NCBI RefSeq assembly: GCF_000316625.1
Contig: NC_019676.1
Coordinates: 3,056,501-3,120,500 of the forward strand
Length of the DNA: 64,000 bases
From: Nostoc sp. PCC 7107
GTDB taxonomy: Bacteria; Cyanobacteriota; Cyanobacteriia; Cyanobacteriales; Nostocaceae
Reading direction: 5' to 3'
The position numbers and the translations under genes were made by a program. This document shows, one piece after another, positions 20,501-28,279 of this stretch (its first letter is position 1; every line of letters begins with the position of its first letter). The notes below the pieces were generated by a model. It did no database searches and was not told the DNA's origin. It saw only the letters and a list, made by a program, of their open reading frames with translations.

Positions 20501-21342
20501 ACCAGTTGGGAAGAGTTGCCCGAAATTTGCGGGAATTTAAAGAGGGAAGGCGCAATTATCAACTGGCTTTGGATATATTTATCGAATATGGCGATCGCCA
20601 TAGTTGTGCCAGCACCTACCACGAATTGGGAATGGTTGCCCTAGAATTGCGGGAATTTGCCGAGGCGAGGCGCAATTATCAACTAGCTTTGGATATTAAA
20701 ATCGAATATGGCGATCGCTATGGTTGTGCCAGCACCTACAACCAGTTGGGAAGTGTTGCCCTAGAATTGCGGGAATTTGCCGAGGCGAGGCGCAATTATC
20801 AACTGGCTTTGGATATTAAAATCGAATATAGTGATCGCCATAGTTGTGCCAGCACCTACCACGAATTGGGAATTGTTGCCCAAGAGTTGCGGGAATTTGA
20901 ACAAGCAAGGCGCAATTATCAACAGGCTTTGGATATAAAAATCGAATATGGCGATCGCTATAGTTGTGCCAGCACCCACCACCAGTTGGGAATTGTTGCC
21001 CAAGAGTTGCGGGAATTTGAACAAGCAAGGCGCAATTATCAACAGGCTTTGGATATAAAAATCGAATATGGCGATCGCTATGAGTGTGCTGGCACCTATT
21101 TTTTCCTTGGTACACTTGCAGAAGAATTAGGGGAACTGGAATCAGCGAAAGCATATTATCTGCAAGCTTTACAGATTTTTGTCGAGTTTAATGATGAGCA
21201 TGGTTTAGGAATTTCTCTTCGTAATCTTGCCCGTTTCTACCAAGTTACTCAAGATGAGAGTTTATTAGCAGCCGTGTCGGAGATTTTGGGGATGTCGGTG
21301 GAGGAATTGAGGCAGCTTTTTGATGAAATTCTTAATTCGTAA
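17560..21342 (+). CDS. CHAT protease-STAND NTPase-TPR protein
   Basis: The 1260-residue protein has three parts. Residues about 130-400 are a CHAT (caspase-like) protease, with catalytic His223 in HLDCHG and Cys297 in LNACQSG. Residues about 430-700 are a STAND/NB-ARC-like ATPase, with the Walker A GMGGTGKTT (Lys462) and a Walker B-like ALILDNLE (Asp540). A winged-helix or helical linker follows, and residues about 900-1230 are TPR repeats, six of them nearly identical 40-residue units. Known STAND proteins sense a ligand through the repeats, oligomerise and switch on the effector, so a guarded protease for defence or cell death is a reasonable inference. No partner substrate such as a gasdermin is seen nearby. 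It is flanked by inverted 21-bp repeat arrays. Confidence 0.88.
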   Translation: MPTITIREESATEGGFNATLSFDGRGEYLVKITDPFTSKVEKQLEWYFEDWLIFPLLDTVKAEAAATSIKTYGEELFKQVFRVDFNAYGEYQRLRGNLSQLQIEIVGKTPEFQALHWEALRDPDLPYPLAVNCVMVRKSNKPAPIYADVQTSPTINLLVVVARPDEELDVGYRTISRPLLELIENSHLRVNVELLRPGTYQALSQHLEAKGAGYYHVIHLDCHGALMTYEQIQQPSKPGRYLYQGRYGRSDWQKFDGVRAFLAFEGETQGKVDLVEAQELADLLTGKGIPVCILNACQSGKQVKNPTPDEDIHIRETSLGSRLMTAGMQMVVAMGYSVTVSAAKLMMEQLYRHLFNNQPITEAIRLSRRELFNNKSRKAYIKSIDLEDWLLPVVYCNQTVNFNLRQFTPEEEEKYWETFGSQYRFPLPEYGFVGRDLEILKIEKAVLRQNILLLQGMGGTGKTTLLNYLREWWQRTNFVKNVFYFGYDEKAWTLTQILFEIGKQVYGKFEPAQFQAMNQAAQVQKLVAKLRAESYALILDNLESVTGQQLAIQNTLPETEREQIRDFLWRLQGGNTKVILGSRSREEWLQATTFKHNIYELRGLDKEARTELAEKILERNVPRNKIADIRQDGDFQKLMNLLAGYPLAMQVVLANLRKQSPQEILQGLQAGVKGIDLENGDRTKSILQCVEYSHRNLSPEAQKLLLCLAQFSKFIFTPAIPDYIEQLQKFEPLKDYPFDKFTDAIQEAINWGLLSPMYEDSRLLTIQPVFPYFLKTKLETLDEATRTALREGFKNHYQGLAGYYEKWMDSKDAQERQWAIFFCRLEYENIYNALQICLEKQESISIYFCLYKYFELISDNQSNLTLAETVCQRLENYPSAFIKGEFGYQIALAIFRLGNCQLQAQQYQQARKSYEKTLEIYDALESEEERQKQLWQATSYHNLGIVAQEWREFEEARRNYQLALDIFIEYDDRYECAKTYHQLGRVARNLREFKEGRRNYQLALDIFIEYGDRHSCASTYHELGMVALELREFAEARRNYQLALDIKIEYGDRYGCASTYNQLGSVALELREFAEARRNYQLALDIKIEYSDRHSCASTYHELGIVAQELREFEQARRNYQQALDIKIEYGDRYSCASTHHQLGIVAQELREFEQARRNYQQALDIKIEYGDRYECAGTYFFLGTLAEELGELESAKAYYLQALQIFVEFNDEHGLGISLRNLARFYQVTQDESLLAAVSEILGMSVEELRQLFDEILNS
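20376..21100 (+). repeat. 120-bp tandem repeats encoding TPR units
   Basis: Six copies of a 120-bp unit follow each other exactly in register, with the shared core GCGGGAATTTG recurring at 20409, 20529, 20649, 20769, 20889 and 21009. Each encodes one TPR, of the form LREFxxARRNYQLALDIxIEYGDR. Copies 3-4 and 5-6 are closest to each other, showing recent duplication. Most units carry a GCGATCGC octamer or a near-match. The region is a likely site of length change by slippage or recombination. Confidence 0.9.
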
Positions 21343-21501
21343 TACTTTGACTTCGCTCAATCCCGACTCAGAATCAACTCCGTGTCTCATAGCGCAAGTC
21401 CTCTCAAAAGGACTCAACCAGAAATTTATTTCAGTCCACTTGAGTGGATTTTCGCTATTAGCCTGAAACTTTAGTTCTAGGCGGGAATAGCTTCAGATGA
21501 A

Positions 21502-21585
21502 AATTATCGCATTTTCTATTTCAACGACAACAATTATAGATTTTGCATACGCATTTGTTATTTCGGCGAAAACGATTATTCTATA
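21502..21585 (-). repeat. Inverted four-unit copy of the 21-bp repeat
   Basis: Four 21-bp units, read on the minus strand, match the array at 17036-17266; one is GAAATAACAAATGCGTATGC(A) at 21564-21544. The first unit overlaps the stop codon of the ParE-like toxin gene. Orientation is opposite to the upstream array, so the two copies bracket the CHAT gene as inverted repeats. Confidence 0.75.
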
Positions 21586-21865
21586 CTGGTGTAATTTCCT
21601 GCGCCCCATGTATAACAGCAAGTACATCAATTTGTTCGGGTTTGATGTAATAGATAATTCGATATGAACCTTCAATGACTTCCCTAATTTGCTCGGTTTC
21701 AAACTCTGGTACAATTCGACCAGATAGAGGAAAATTCGCAAGCTGTTGGGAACGTTTGGTTATACGATCAATAACCCTGGTTGCGTACTGAGGTGAATTC
21801 TGGGCAATGTAAGTATAAATTGCAGATAGGTTTTGTACTGCTGTTTCTGTCCAAAAAACTTTCAC
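21581..21865 (-). CDS. ParE/RelE-family toxin
   Basis: The 94-residue protein has the family pattern: FWTETAVQNLSAIYTYIAQ at the start, NFPLSGRIVPEF in the middle and REVIEGSYRIIYYI before the last strand. ParE/RelE toxins are small RNases or gyrase poisons that a cognate antitoxin keeps inactive; which target applies cannot be read here. The start ATG overlaps the stop of the upstream antitoxin (ATGA), the standard coupling. The gene's last codons run into the inverted 21-bp repeat fragment. Confidence 0.85.
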   Translation of the reverse strand: MKVFWTETAVQNLSAIYTYIAQNSPQYATRVIDRITKRSQQLANFPLSGRIVPEFETEQIREVIEGSYRIIYYIKPEQIDVLAVIHGAQEITPV

Positions 21866-22050
21866 TCTGGTAGTCCAAATTTTGCCCTAACTTCCTGTAC
21901 AGGAACTACTTTACCCGCTTGACTGTCTGCAAGTCCAGCTTCTACAACTTGTCTAACATAAATCTCATACATGAGATCATCCCATGTTGAGTTAGCAGGT
22001 AGTTTATCAATTAGCTTTCGAGCTTCTTCTTTAATATTGAGCTTTTCCAT
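21862..22050 (-). CDS. Antitoxin paired with the ParE/RelE toxin
   Basis: This small acidic-basic protein of 62 residues (EEARKLIDKLPANSTWDDLMYEIYVRQ, VVPVQEVRAKFGLPE; given here in parts) matches the short antitoxin type often encoded directly before ParE/RelE toxins in cyanobacteria. It overlaps the toxin gene by 4 bp, so the two are translationally coupled. The first codons and the upstream region belong to a segment that is repeated at 23119-23435. Confidence 0.8.
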   Translation of the reverse strand: MEKLNIKEEARKLIDKLPANSTWDDLMYEIYVRQVVEAGLADSQAGKVVPVQEVRAKFGLPE

Positions 22051-22424
22051 AGAAATTATAGATAACTTGTTTTTTATATTGTAGGCTCAACTCACAAATC
22101 GGTGAACTCATATATCTTTTTGATACTCAAGAGACATTGCTGAGGGAACTATATCAAGCAATGTCTCCTAAGAAACCTCTGGCGATAGAAACTCCCAATC
22201 AAAGTATCAGAGAGATTTGGCAATGCCTATGTCAAGCACATTAATTTCCTGGTGGGAGAGTGCCAGAATTCCCCGCAGGTGGTTCAGTGTAGTCGCAAAA
22301 TATTATGTCAAGCACATTAATTTCCTGGTGGGAGAGTGCCAGAATTCCCCGCAGGTGGTTCGGTGTAGTCGCAATATATGTTGAGTCCAATTTTCAGAAT
22401 ATACAAAACAACAACAGTAGCGAT
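22034..22424. repeat. Direct repeat copy 1 (with 3' gene fragment)
   Basis: This segment is a near-identical direct copy of 23119-23435. It carries the region before the antitoxin, an 11-bp inverted repeat (GAGACATTGCT 22131-22141, AGCAATGTCTC 22157-22167) nested in TGATACT/AGTATCA, and a fragment of the 3' end of the 156-residue protein gene. Within it, 76 bp are further duplicated in tandem (22229-22304 and from 22305). The last shared bases are near 22424, beside a GCGATCGC site. Confidence 0.8.
22241..22424 (-). pseudogene. Duplicated 3' fragment of the 23324-23794 membrane protein gene
   Basis: Read on the minus strand this contains codons for LYILKIGLN, then YCDYTEPPAGNSGTLPPGN and a stop at 22319-22317. 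A second copy of the CDYTEPPAGNSGTLPPGN end follows, with its stop at 22243-22241. The intact gene at 23324-23794 has the same C-terminus once. There is no start codon or upstream part, so this is a non-functional fragment left by duplication. Confidence 0.75.
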
Positions 22425-22456
22425 CGCTCTCCCGTTATTCTTCGTCTATTTAAGAT

Positions 22457-22792
22457 TCAAGATAATGTTTGTAAAATTGCTTCAATTTGAGGCTTAAGGT
22501 TAGGTAATTCCCGTTCAACAACCAACCAAACAACATCTAAATCGATTTCAAAATAATTATGAGTTAAAATGTTTCGCATCCCAATCATTTGTGACCAAGG
22601 AACACCTGGATTTTCCTCACGAATATCGGCAGATAATACACGCGATGCTTCTCCAATAATTTGTAGGTGTTGAATAAACCAAGTTTGAATTAGTTCGTTT
22701 TCTTCAAAAGCTTCCCGACCTTGAACTGCATATTTATCGATACGTTCGATTGCTTCTAAAATATCGCGTAATTTTTCACTATTATCCCTCAC
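22457..22792 (-). CDS. hepT: HEPN-domain toxin (HepT-like, DUF86)
   Basis: The 111-residue protein is an all-helical HEPN ribonuclease of the HepT/DUF86 class. Its active-site motif Rx4HxY is present at Arg73, His78 and Tyr80 (RNILTHNY). In characterised MntA-HepT pairs, the partner nucleotidyltransferase modifies the tyrosine to silence the RNase. The start codon overlaps the stop of the mntA-like gene (ATGA). The pair sits between two direct repeats. Confidence 0.88.
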   Translation of the reverse strand: MRDNSEKLRDILEAIERIDKYAVQGREAFEENELIQTWFIQHLQIIGEASRVLSADIREENPGVPWSQMIGMRNILTHNYFEIDLDVVWLVVERELPNLKPQIEAILQTLS

Positions 22793-23079
22793 AAAGGAAC
22801 TGCCTCACTTAATACTCGCTCTCGAATACGCGATCGCAATCCTTTTTCTGTGACAACATCAACTTGACAACCGAGTATTTCTTGTAACTCCATCAATAAT
22901 CCACCCAAATCAAAAAGGCTACGTCCTGGCTCCATTTCAACTAAAAAATCAACATCGCTGTTAATATCAGCTTCACGACGGGCTACTGAGCCAAAAATTC
23001 TAATATTATATGCACCGTATTTTGCCGCAATTTGCAAAATTTCTTCCCGTTTGGCTGCCAATATTTCATAGATATTCAT
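22789..23079 (-). CDS. mntA: MNT-type nucleotidyltransferase antitoxin (MntA-like)
   Basis: This is a minimal nucleotidyltransferase of 96 residues. The signature [16 protein letters not shown] gives Gly30-Ser31 and the metal-binding Asp42 and Asp44. Members of this family serve as antitoxins by adding AMP to the tyrosine of the HEPN partner. It is encoded just before the HEPN gene with a 4-bp overlap, the canonical arrangement. The region upstream of its start is direct-repeat copy 2. Confidence 0.9.
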   Translation of the reverse strand: MNIYEILAAKREEILQIAAKYGAYNIRIFGSVARREADINSDVDFLVEMEPGRSLFDLGGLLMELQEILGCQVDVVTEKGLRSRIRERVLSEAVPL

Positions 23080-23118
23080 AACTTAATATAAATGTGTATG
23101 GCAGTTCTTGTTTGAGTA

Positions 23119-23435
23119 TTGAGTTTTTCCATAGAAATTACAGATAACTTACTTTTTTATATTTTAGGCTCAACTCACGAATCGGTGAACTCATATATCT
23201 TTTTGATACTCAAGAGACATTGCTGAGGGAACTATATCAGGCAATGTCTCCTAAGAAACCTCTGGCGATAGAAACTCCCAATCAAAGTATCAGGGAGATT
23301 TGGCAATGCCTATATCAAGCACATTAATTTCCTGGCGGGAGAGTGCCAGAATTACCAGCAGGTGGTTCTGTATAGTCGCAAAATATATTGAGTCCGATTT
23401 TTAGAATATACAAAACAACAACAGTAGCAATGGCC
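23119..23435. repeat. Direct repeat copy 2
   Basis: This matches 22034-22424 apart from the extra 76-bp tandem unit in copy 1. It begins with TATTGAGTTTTTCCATAGAA, equivalent to the first codons and leader of the antitoxin gene, and runs into the 3' end of the 156-residue protein gene. The match stops near 23435. It contains the same inverted repeat, with one mismatch. Confidence 0.8.
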
Positions 23436-23794
23436 GGGTCTAGAGGTAAGCCATGTGCTGCTGCTACACCCACTAGGGAAACAATCAACCCTGTCAGCAA
23501 AGGTGTACTGCCCGGATTTTTCGTGTATTCTTTGAGTTGACCGCGAAAGCCTTCATCACCGCAAAGTTCTTGACGCAATACTGTCAGCGTTGTCTGCCAA
23601 AGCGATTTACCCTCTGGCATTACTAGCATACCGTTCTGCTCTACCCACAGTTCATCAAAAGAAGTATCACAATTACCGTTGTGTTTCTCTAAAATATCTA
23701 ATGCGTGCTTTGCTGGGGCGTAATTGCCTAATAACTCCCGTGCTACATTAATTTCATTACTAGTCAGTTGAGCATCCATCACTTTAAACCTCAT
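23324..23794 (-). CDS. Hypothetical protein with C-terminal membrane segment
   Basis: The 156-residue protein has a helical N-terminal domain (about 1-95: NVARELLGNYAPAKHALDIL, SLWQTTLTVLRQELCGDEGF). Two hydrophobic segments follow around 98-115 and 118-138, then a Pro/Gly-rich tail ending PPGN. I do not recognise a named family; the N-terminal part could be an adaptor-like helical bundle. The ATG at 23794 overlaps the stop of the symporter gene by 11 bp, suggesting co-transcription; a second ATG at 23779 is also possible. Its 3' end is duplicated downstream. Confidence 0.6.
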   Translation of the reverse strand: MRFKVMDAQLTSNEINVARELLGNYAPAKHALDILEKHNGNCDTSFDELWVEQNGMLVMPEGKSLWQTTLTVLRQELCGDEGFRGQLKEYTKNPGSTPLLTGLIVSLVGVAAAHGLPLDPAIATVVVLYILKIGLNIFCDYTEPPAGNSGTLPPGN

Positions 23795-25073
23795 CTACAG
23801 AACGCGGCTTTTTCCCATCCAACACCGCACTCACCGTCATATCTCCCATCACATTAATCGCAGTGCGACAACGGTCTAAAAACCAATCAACAGTCACCAA
23901 CAACGCGATATACTCCGTCGGTAAGCGCACGGAAGTAAACACCAAAGTCATCGTCACTAACCCCGCATTGGGAATCCCAGCCGCCCCCACCGATGCAAAA
24001 ATCGATGTCAACACCACAATTAACTGCTGTCCCAAATTTAAATGCTGTCCAATAACTTGGGAAATATATAACGCAGACATCGCTTCATAAAGGGCAGTCC
24101 CATCATTGTTAAAGTTTGCGCCGACTAACGCCCCTAAAGATGCGGAAGATTCTCGTAAACCGACTTTGGTTTGCAAAACCTCCCAAGTGATAGGCATTGT
24201 CACCGTCGAAGAAGAAGTTGAGAACGCCGTGATAAAAGCATCCGAACCACCAGCTAAAAACTTCCACGGGTTTACCCAAGAACCGAATTTAACTCTGGTG
24301 AGATAGTAGCAAGCTTGCAACGCCAATGCTACCAACACCGCCACAATAAAAGCTGCCAAGGAGACAAACGGGGCAAAACCTTTTTCCGCCACGGTTTTAG
24401 CCACAATGCCAAACACAGCAAAGGGAACTAACGCAATTACCCAATTAAGAATGCGAATTACCGCCTCAAACAAAATCCCAATCACATCTTCAATGGGTTG
24501 AAATCCGGTTTTGTCTTGGGCGATTTGTTCTGATTTTAAGCCCCGTAAAACAATGCCAAAACAAAGGGCAACTACAATCAGTTGAATTACATTATTACTC
24601 ACCAACGGCGCGAGAATCGCTTCGGGTACAGCGTCTTTGAGTAATCCCCAAGGATCAATATTGGCGTTAGGAATTGTTGTCTGTGGTTTGGGTAAACTTC
24701 CCCAAGTTCCCGGACGGAGGACGTTAGCCACCAACAACCCAATCAAAATCGCTACAGTGGTATTAGTCACCAGTAATAACGCTAACCGCCGTCCGGCTGT
24801 ACCTGGGATAGTCGCAGTCATAAAAGTGTGCAGTACTGCTACCAAAATCAACGGTGTCGCTAAAGCCCGGAGTGCCTTAAGTACCAGTTCCGCCGGAATT
24901 GCTAAATTGTTGATTAAAGCAGCATTACTAGGGCTAGGGTTCCCCGCACCCAGCAAAATTCCCAGAATCACTGCCAGCACTAGGGCAATAACGATTTGTA
25001 ACGTCAGAGGAATACGCCGCCACCAAGGACGGGGTGTGGTATCAGGCGAATTTTGACTCTCTGTTTGACTCAT
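23784..25073 (-). CDS. Dicarboxylate/amino acid:cation symporter (DAACS)
   Basis: The 429-residue integral membrane protein has about eight hydrophobic segments and two re-entrant-type regions. The family motif region includes AFSTSSSTVTMPITWE, the serine-rich hairpin-like loop, and NNDGTALYEAMSALYISQ, the counterpart of the NMDGT cation/substrate site; here it reads NNDGT. The family takes up glutamate, aspartate or C4-dicarboxylates with Na+ or H+; which one is not visible. The start ATG is at 25073. Confidence 0.9.
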   Translation of the reverse strand: MSQTESQNSPDTTPRPWWRRIPLTLQIVIALVLAVILGILLGAGNPSPSNAALINNLAIPAELVLKALRALATPLILVAVLHTFMTATIPGTAGRRLALLLVTNTTVAILIGLLVANVLRPGTWGSLPKPQTTIPNANIDPWGLLKDAVPEAILAPLVSNNVIQLIVVALCFGIVLRGLKSEQIAQDKTGFQPIEDVIGILFEAVIRILNWVIALVPFAVFGIVAKTVAEKGFAPFVSLAAFIVAVLVALALQACYYLTRVKFGSWVNPWKFLAGGSDAFITAFSTSSSTVTMPITWEVLQTKVGLRESSASLGALVGANFNNDGTALYEAMSALYISQVIGQHLNLGQQLIVVLTSIFASVGAAGIPNAGLVTMTLVFTSVRLPTEYIALLVTVDWFLDRCRTAINVMGDMTVSAVLDGKKPRSVDEV

Positions 25074-25255
25074 TGGTAATGCTAGGTAACAAAACTAAGG
25101 TAACTATTACAACAATAATTGCGGAAGTGAAATTTACTTAAACAGGATAATCTAATCAATCTAGGGAGTAGGGGAAGAAGTATGAAGTGTGAAAAGTTTT
25201 TTAGCCTCCTGCTCTCTGCCTCCTGCCTTCTTTAAAACCTATTTAAATAAATATT

Positions 25256-27886
25256 ATGTCTTTCGTACCTTTACACATTCACAGTGATTACAGTTTGCTG
25301 GATGGGGCAAGTCAGCTACCAGACTTGATTGATAGTGCGATCGCACTCGGAATAAAAGCGATCGCAATAACAGATCATGGTGTCATGTATGGGGCTGTGG
25401 AACTGCTGAAAATTTGCCGCAGCAAAAATGTTAAGCCAATTATTGGCAATGAAATGTATATTATTAACGGTGATATTACAAAACAAGAACGTCGGCCTAA
25501 ATATCATCAAGTTGTTTTAGCTAAAAATAATCAAGGATATAAACATTTAGTTAAATTAACTACACTTTCTCACCTCAAAGGTGTACAGGGTAAAGGGATT
25601 TTTTCTCGTCCCTGCATTAATAAAGAATTACTCAAACAATATCATGAAGGTTTAATTGTCACCAGTGCTTGTTTAGGCGGCGAAATTCCTCAAGCAATTC
25701 TTAGTAATAGACCTGATGCAGCGCGGAAAGTTGCTCAGTGGTATAAAGATGTATTTGGTGATGATTTTTATTTAGAAATTCAAGACCACGGCTCTCAAGA
25801 AGACCGCATTGTTAACGTTGAAATTATTAAAATTGCGAGGGAATTAAATATTAAATTTGTCGCAACTAACGACTCTCATTTTGTTTCTTGTTTTGATGTT
25901 GAAGCCCATGACGCTTTGCTGTGTATTCAAACCGGTAAGCTAATTGTCGAAGAAAACCGGATGCGTTATAGCGGCACAGAATATCTCAAATCTGCTGATG
26001 AGATGAGAATGCTATTTCGTGACCATTTACCCGATGATGTAATTGAAGAAGCGATCGCCACTACCGAAGAAGTCGCCGATAAAGTCGAATCTTACCAAAT
26101 TATGGGTGAGCCTCGCATTCCCAATTATCCTATTCCTTCCGGTCACACGGCTGATACTTATGTCGAAGAAGTTGCATGGAACGGACTTTTAGAAAAATTA
26201 CACCGCAAATCCCGCGCCGAAGTCGAACCAGTCTATAAAGAAAGATTGGAATATGAATTAAAAATGCTCCAACAAATGGGGTTTTCTACCTACTTTTTAG
26301 TTGTGTGGGATTACATCAAATTTGCTAGAGATAACAATATTCCTGTGGGGCCAGGCCGTGGTTCGGCCGCAGGTTCATTAGTAGCCTATACAATGGGAAT
26401 TACTAACATTGACCCCGTACATCATGGATTATTATTTGAGCGTTTCTTGAACCCAGAACGTAAATCCATGCCGGATATTGATACAGATTTTTGTATTGAA
26501 CAACGAGATAAAGTTATTGATTATGTTACTCAAAAATACGGTGCAGATAGAGTTGCTCAAATTATTACCTTTAACCGTTTAACATCTAAAGCTGTGTTAA
26601 AAGATGTCGCCAGAGTGTTAAATATTCCCTACGGGGAATCAGACAAAATGGCGAAATTAATTCCTGTGGTGCGGGGGAAACCAACGAAACTCAAAGTGAT
26701 GATTTCTGATGATACCCCCGAACCAGAATTTAAAGAAAAATATGATAATGACCCGACAGTCCGCCGTTGGCTTGATATGGCGATGCGGATTGAAGGAACT
26801 AACAAAACTTTTGGTGTTCATGCAGCTGGGGTAGTAATTTCTGCCGATCCTCTTGATGAAATTGTCCCTCTACAACGTAATAATGACGGTTCAGTTATTA
26901 CTCAATATTTCATGGAAGATTTGGAATCAATGGGTCTATTAAAAATGGACTTCCTGGGACTAAGAAACCTGACGATGATTCAAAAAACCATTGATTTAAT
27001 TGAGAAAAGCAAAGGTTATAAAGTTGACCCTTACGAAATAACTAATCAAGAAAGAAAAGCGCAAAGGATTTTAGCTAAAGGCGAACATAAAACTCTCCCT
27101 AAAGATGTGCAGAAAACTTATGAACTGCTGGAATCTGGAGAATTAGAAGGTATCTTTCAATTAGAATCATCGGGGATGAAGCAGATAGTCCGAGATTTGA
27201 AACCTTCTAATATTGAAGATATATCTTCAATTCTGGCATTATACAGACCAGGCCCGTTAGATGCAGGCTTAATTCCTAAATTTATTAACCGCAAACATGG
27301 ACGGGAAAATATTGATTATGAAAGCCAGCTTTTAGAACCAATATTAAATGAAACCTACGGTATCATGGTCTATCAAGAGCAAATCATGAAAATTGCTCAA
27401 GACATGGCTGGTTATTCGTTAGGACAAGCTGACTTACTGCGCCGCGCAATGGGGAAAAAGAAAGTTTCCGAAATGCAGAAGCAGCAGGAAAAATTTATTG
27501 ATGGTTCCACAAAGAACGGCGTGAGAAAACAAGTAGCCGAAAAGCTATTTGATGATATGTTGAAGTTCGCTGAATATTGCCTCAGCTATGACACCCAAGT
27601 GTTGACAGTTGAATATGGCTTAGTACCAATTGGGGAAATTGTCGAAAAACAGCTTGAATGTAGCGTATTCACCATTGATGGTCATGGTTATGTATATACG
27701 CAGGCGATCGCTCAATGGCATAATCGAGGACAACAAGAAGTATTCGAGTATGGATTAGAAGACGGTTCTGTAATTCGCGCCACTAAAGATCATAAATTTA
27801 TGACAACGGATGGTCAAATGTTACCCATTGATGAAATATTTGAGCGCGAGTTAGATTTACTCCAAGTTCAAGGCTTACGCTGGTAA
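25256..27886 (+). CDS. dnaE: DNA polymerase III alpha subunit, N-part, with split-intein N-half
   Basis: This is the first half of the replicative polymerase catalytic subunit. Residues 1 to about 270 are the PHP domain ([20 protein letters not shown]). The palm region includes [12 protein letters not shown] and the catalytic aspartates Asp407, Asp409 and Asp411 in PDIDTDF. The N-extein ends EY at residue 774, and the intein begins at Cys775 ([14 protein letters not shown]). The 102-residue intein half has the block B motif ATKDHKF. It must splice in trans with an intein-C/DnaE-C protein encoded elsewhere, as in Nostoc punctiforme and Synechocystis. The next Met or bypass frame is not needed; the ATG at 25256 fits DnaE. 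Confidence 0.97.
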   Translation: MSFVPLHIHSDYSLLDGASQLPDLIDSAIALGIKAIAITDHGVMYGAVELLKICRSKNVKPIIGNEMYIINGDITKQERRPKYHQVVLAKNNQGYKHLVKLTTLSHLKGVQGKGIFSRPCINKELLKQYHEGLIVTSACLGGEIPQAILSNRPDAARKVAQWYKDVFGDDFYLEIQDHGSQEDRIVNVEIIKIARELNIKFVATNDSHFVSCFDVEAHDALLCIQTGKLIVEENRMRYSGTEYLKSADEMRMLFRDHLPDDVIEEAIATTEEVADKVESYQIMGEPRIPNYPIPSGHTADTYVEEVAWNGLLEKLHRKSRAEVEPVYKERLEYELKMLQQMGFSTYFLVVWDYIKFARDNNIPVGPGRGSAAGSLVAYTMGITNIDPVHHGLLFERFLNPERKSMPDIDTDFCIEQRDKVIDYVTQKYGADRVAQIITFNRLTSKAVLKDVARVLNIPYGESDKMAKLIPVVRGKPTKLKVMISDDTPEPEFKEKYDNDPTVRRWLDMAMRIEGTNKTFGVHAAGVVISADPLDEIVPLQRNNDGSVITQYFMEDLESMGLLKMDFLGLRNLTMIQKTIDLIEKSKGYKVDPYEITNQERKAQRILAKGEHKTLPKDVQKTYELLESGELEGIFQLESSGMKQIVRDLKPSNIEDISSILALYRPGPLDAGLIPKFINRKHGRENIDYESQLLEPILNETYGIMVYQEQIMKIAQDMAGYSLGQADLLRRAMGKKKVSEMQKQQEKFIDGSTKNGVRKQVAEKLFDDMLKFAEYCLSYDTQVLTVEYGLVPIGEIVEKQLECSVFTIDGHGYVYTQAIAQWHNRGQQEVFEYGLEDGSVIRATKDHKFMTTDGQMLPIDEIFERELDLLQVQGLRW

Positions 27887-27896
27887 GCCTTGAACT
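27865..27896 (+). terminator. 14-bp hairpin spanning the dnaE-N stop codon
   Basis: AGTTCAAGGCTTAC (27865-27878) and GTAAGCCTTGAACT (27883-27896) pair perfectly around a GCTG loop. The stop codon TAA lies at 27884-27886, so the stem is built from the last codons of the intein half and the bases just after. CTTT follows, and a run of seven T lies about 25 nt later. It is probably an intrinsic terminator or a 3'-end stabiliser. Confidence 0.65.
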
Positions 27897-27974
27897 CTTT
27901 CCCCTGCTTACTTTTAGGGTATTTTTTTATTAATGAGGTTTAAATACTCTATATTATGTTTGTTGTAAGTATGT

Positions 27975-28000
27975 GGCTTATAGTCCGTAGACGTATAGTC
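27975..28000 (+). promoter_or_regulatory. C-box operator pair upstream of the controller gene
   Basis: GGCTTATAGTC (27975-27985) and GACGTATAGTC (27990-28000) form two GxCxnnnAGTC half-operators separated by CGTA. This matches the paired GACTnnnAGTC boxes bound by restriction-modification controller proteins such as C.Esp1396I and C.PvuII. It lies 43 bp before the controller ATG and predicts autoregulation of the C-R operon. Confidence 0.8.
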
Positions 28001-28042
28001 TACTCCATTTGAGTATATTCACATGCGATCGCTAAGTAAATC

Positions 28043-28279
28043 ATGGACGAAGCTAAAATACTTTCTTTATTGGGTGAGAATCTTAGAAGAATCAGGATAG
28101 AAAAAGGTTATAGCCAAGAGCAACTTGCTGCTCTTACTGGTTTAGATCGAACCTATATAAGTGGCATAGAAAGAGGAAAAAGAAATGTTAGTTTAATAAA
28201 TTTGGTTAAATTGGCTAGAGCGTTAGATATTCCCACTAAACAAATCGTGGATTTTGATATGGAGGGGAACAATGTCTAG
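28043..28279 (+). CDS. Restriction-modification controller (C) protein, XRE family
   Basis: The 78-residue protein is a helix-turn-helix regulator: LRRIRIEKGYSQEQLAALTG (first helices), then LDRTYISGIERGKRNVSL (recognition helix and after). The length and sequence style match C proteins of type II systems, which bind C-boxes as dimers and delay restriction until DNA is methylated. It overlaps the restriction endonuclease gene by 8 bp and has paired C-boxes upstream. Confidence 0.9.
   Translation: MDEAKILSLLGENLRRIRIEKGYSQEQLAALTGLDRTYISGIERGKRNVSLINLVKLARALDIPTKQIVDFDMEGNNV

Noticed and set aside
20329-21154. Several minus-strand frames across the TPR region
   Set aside because: They are repetitive only because the 120-bp TPR units repeat; the plus-strand protein explains the sequence.
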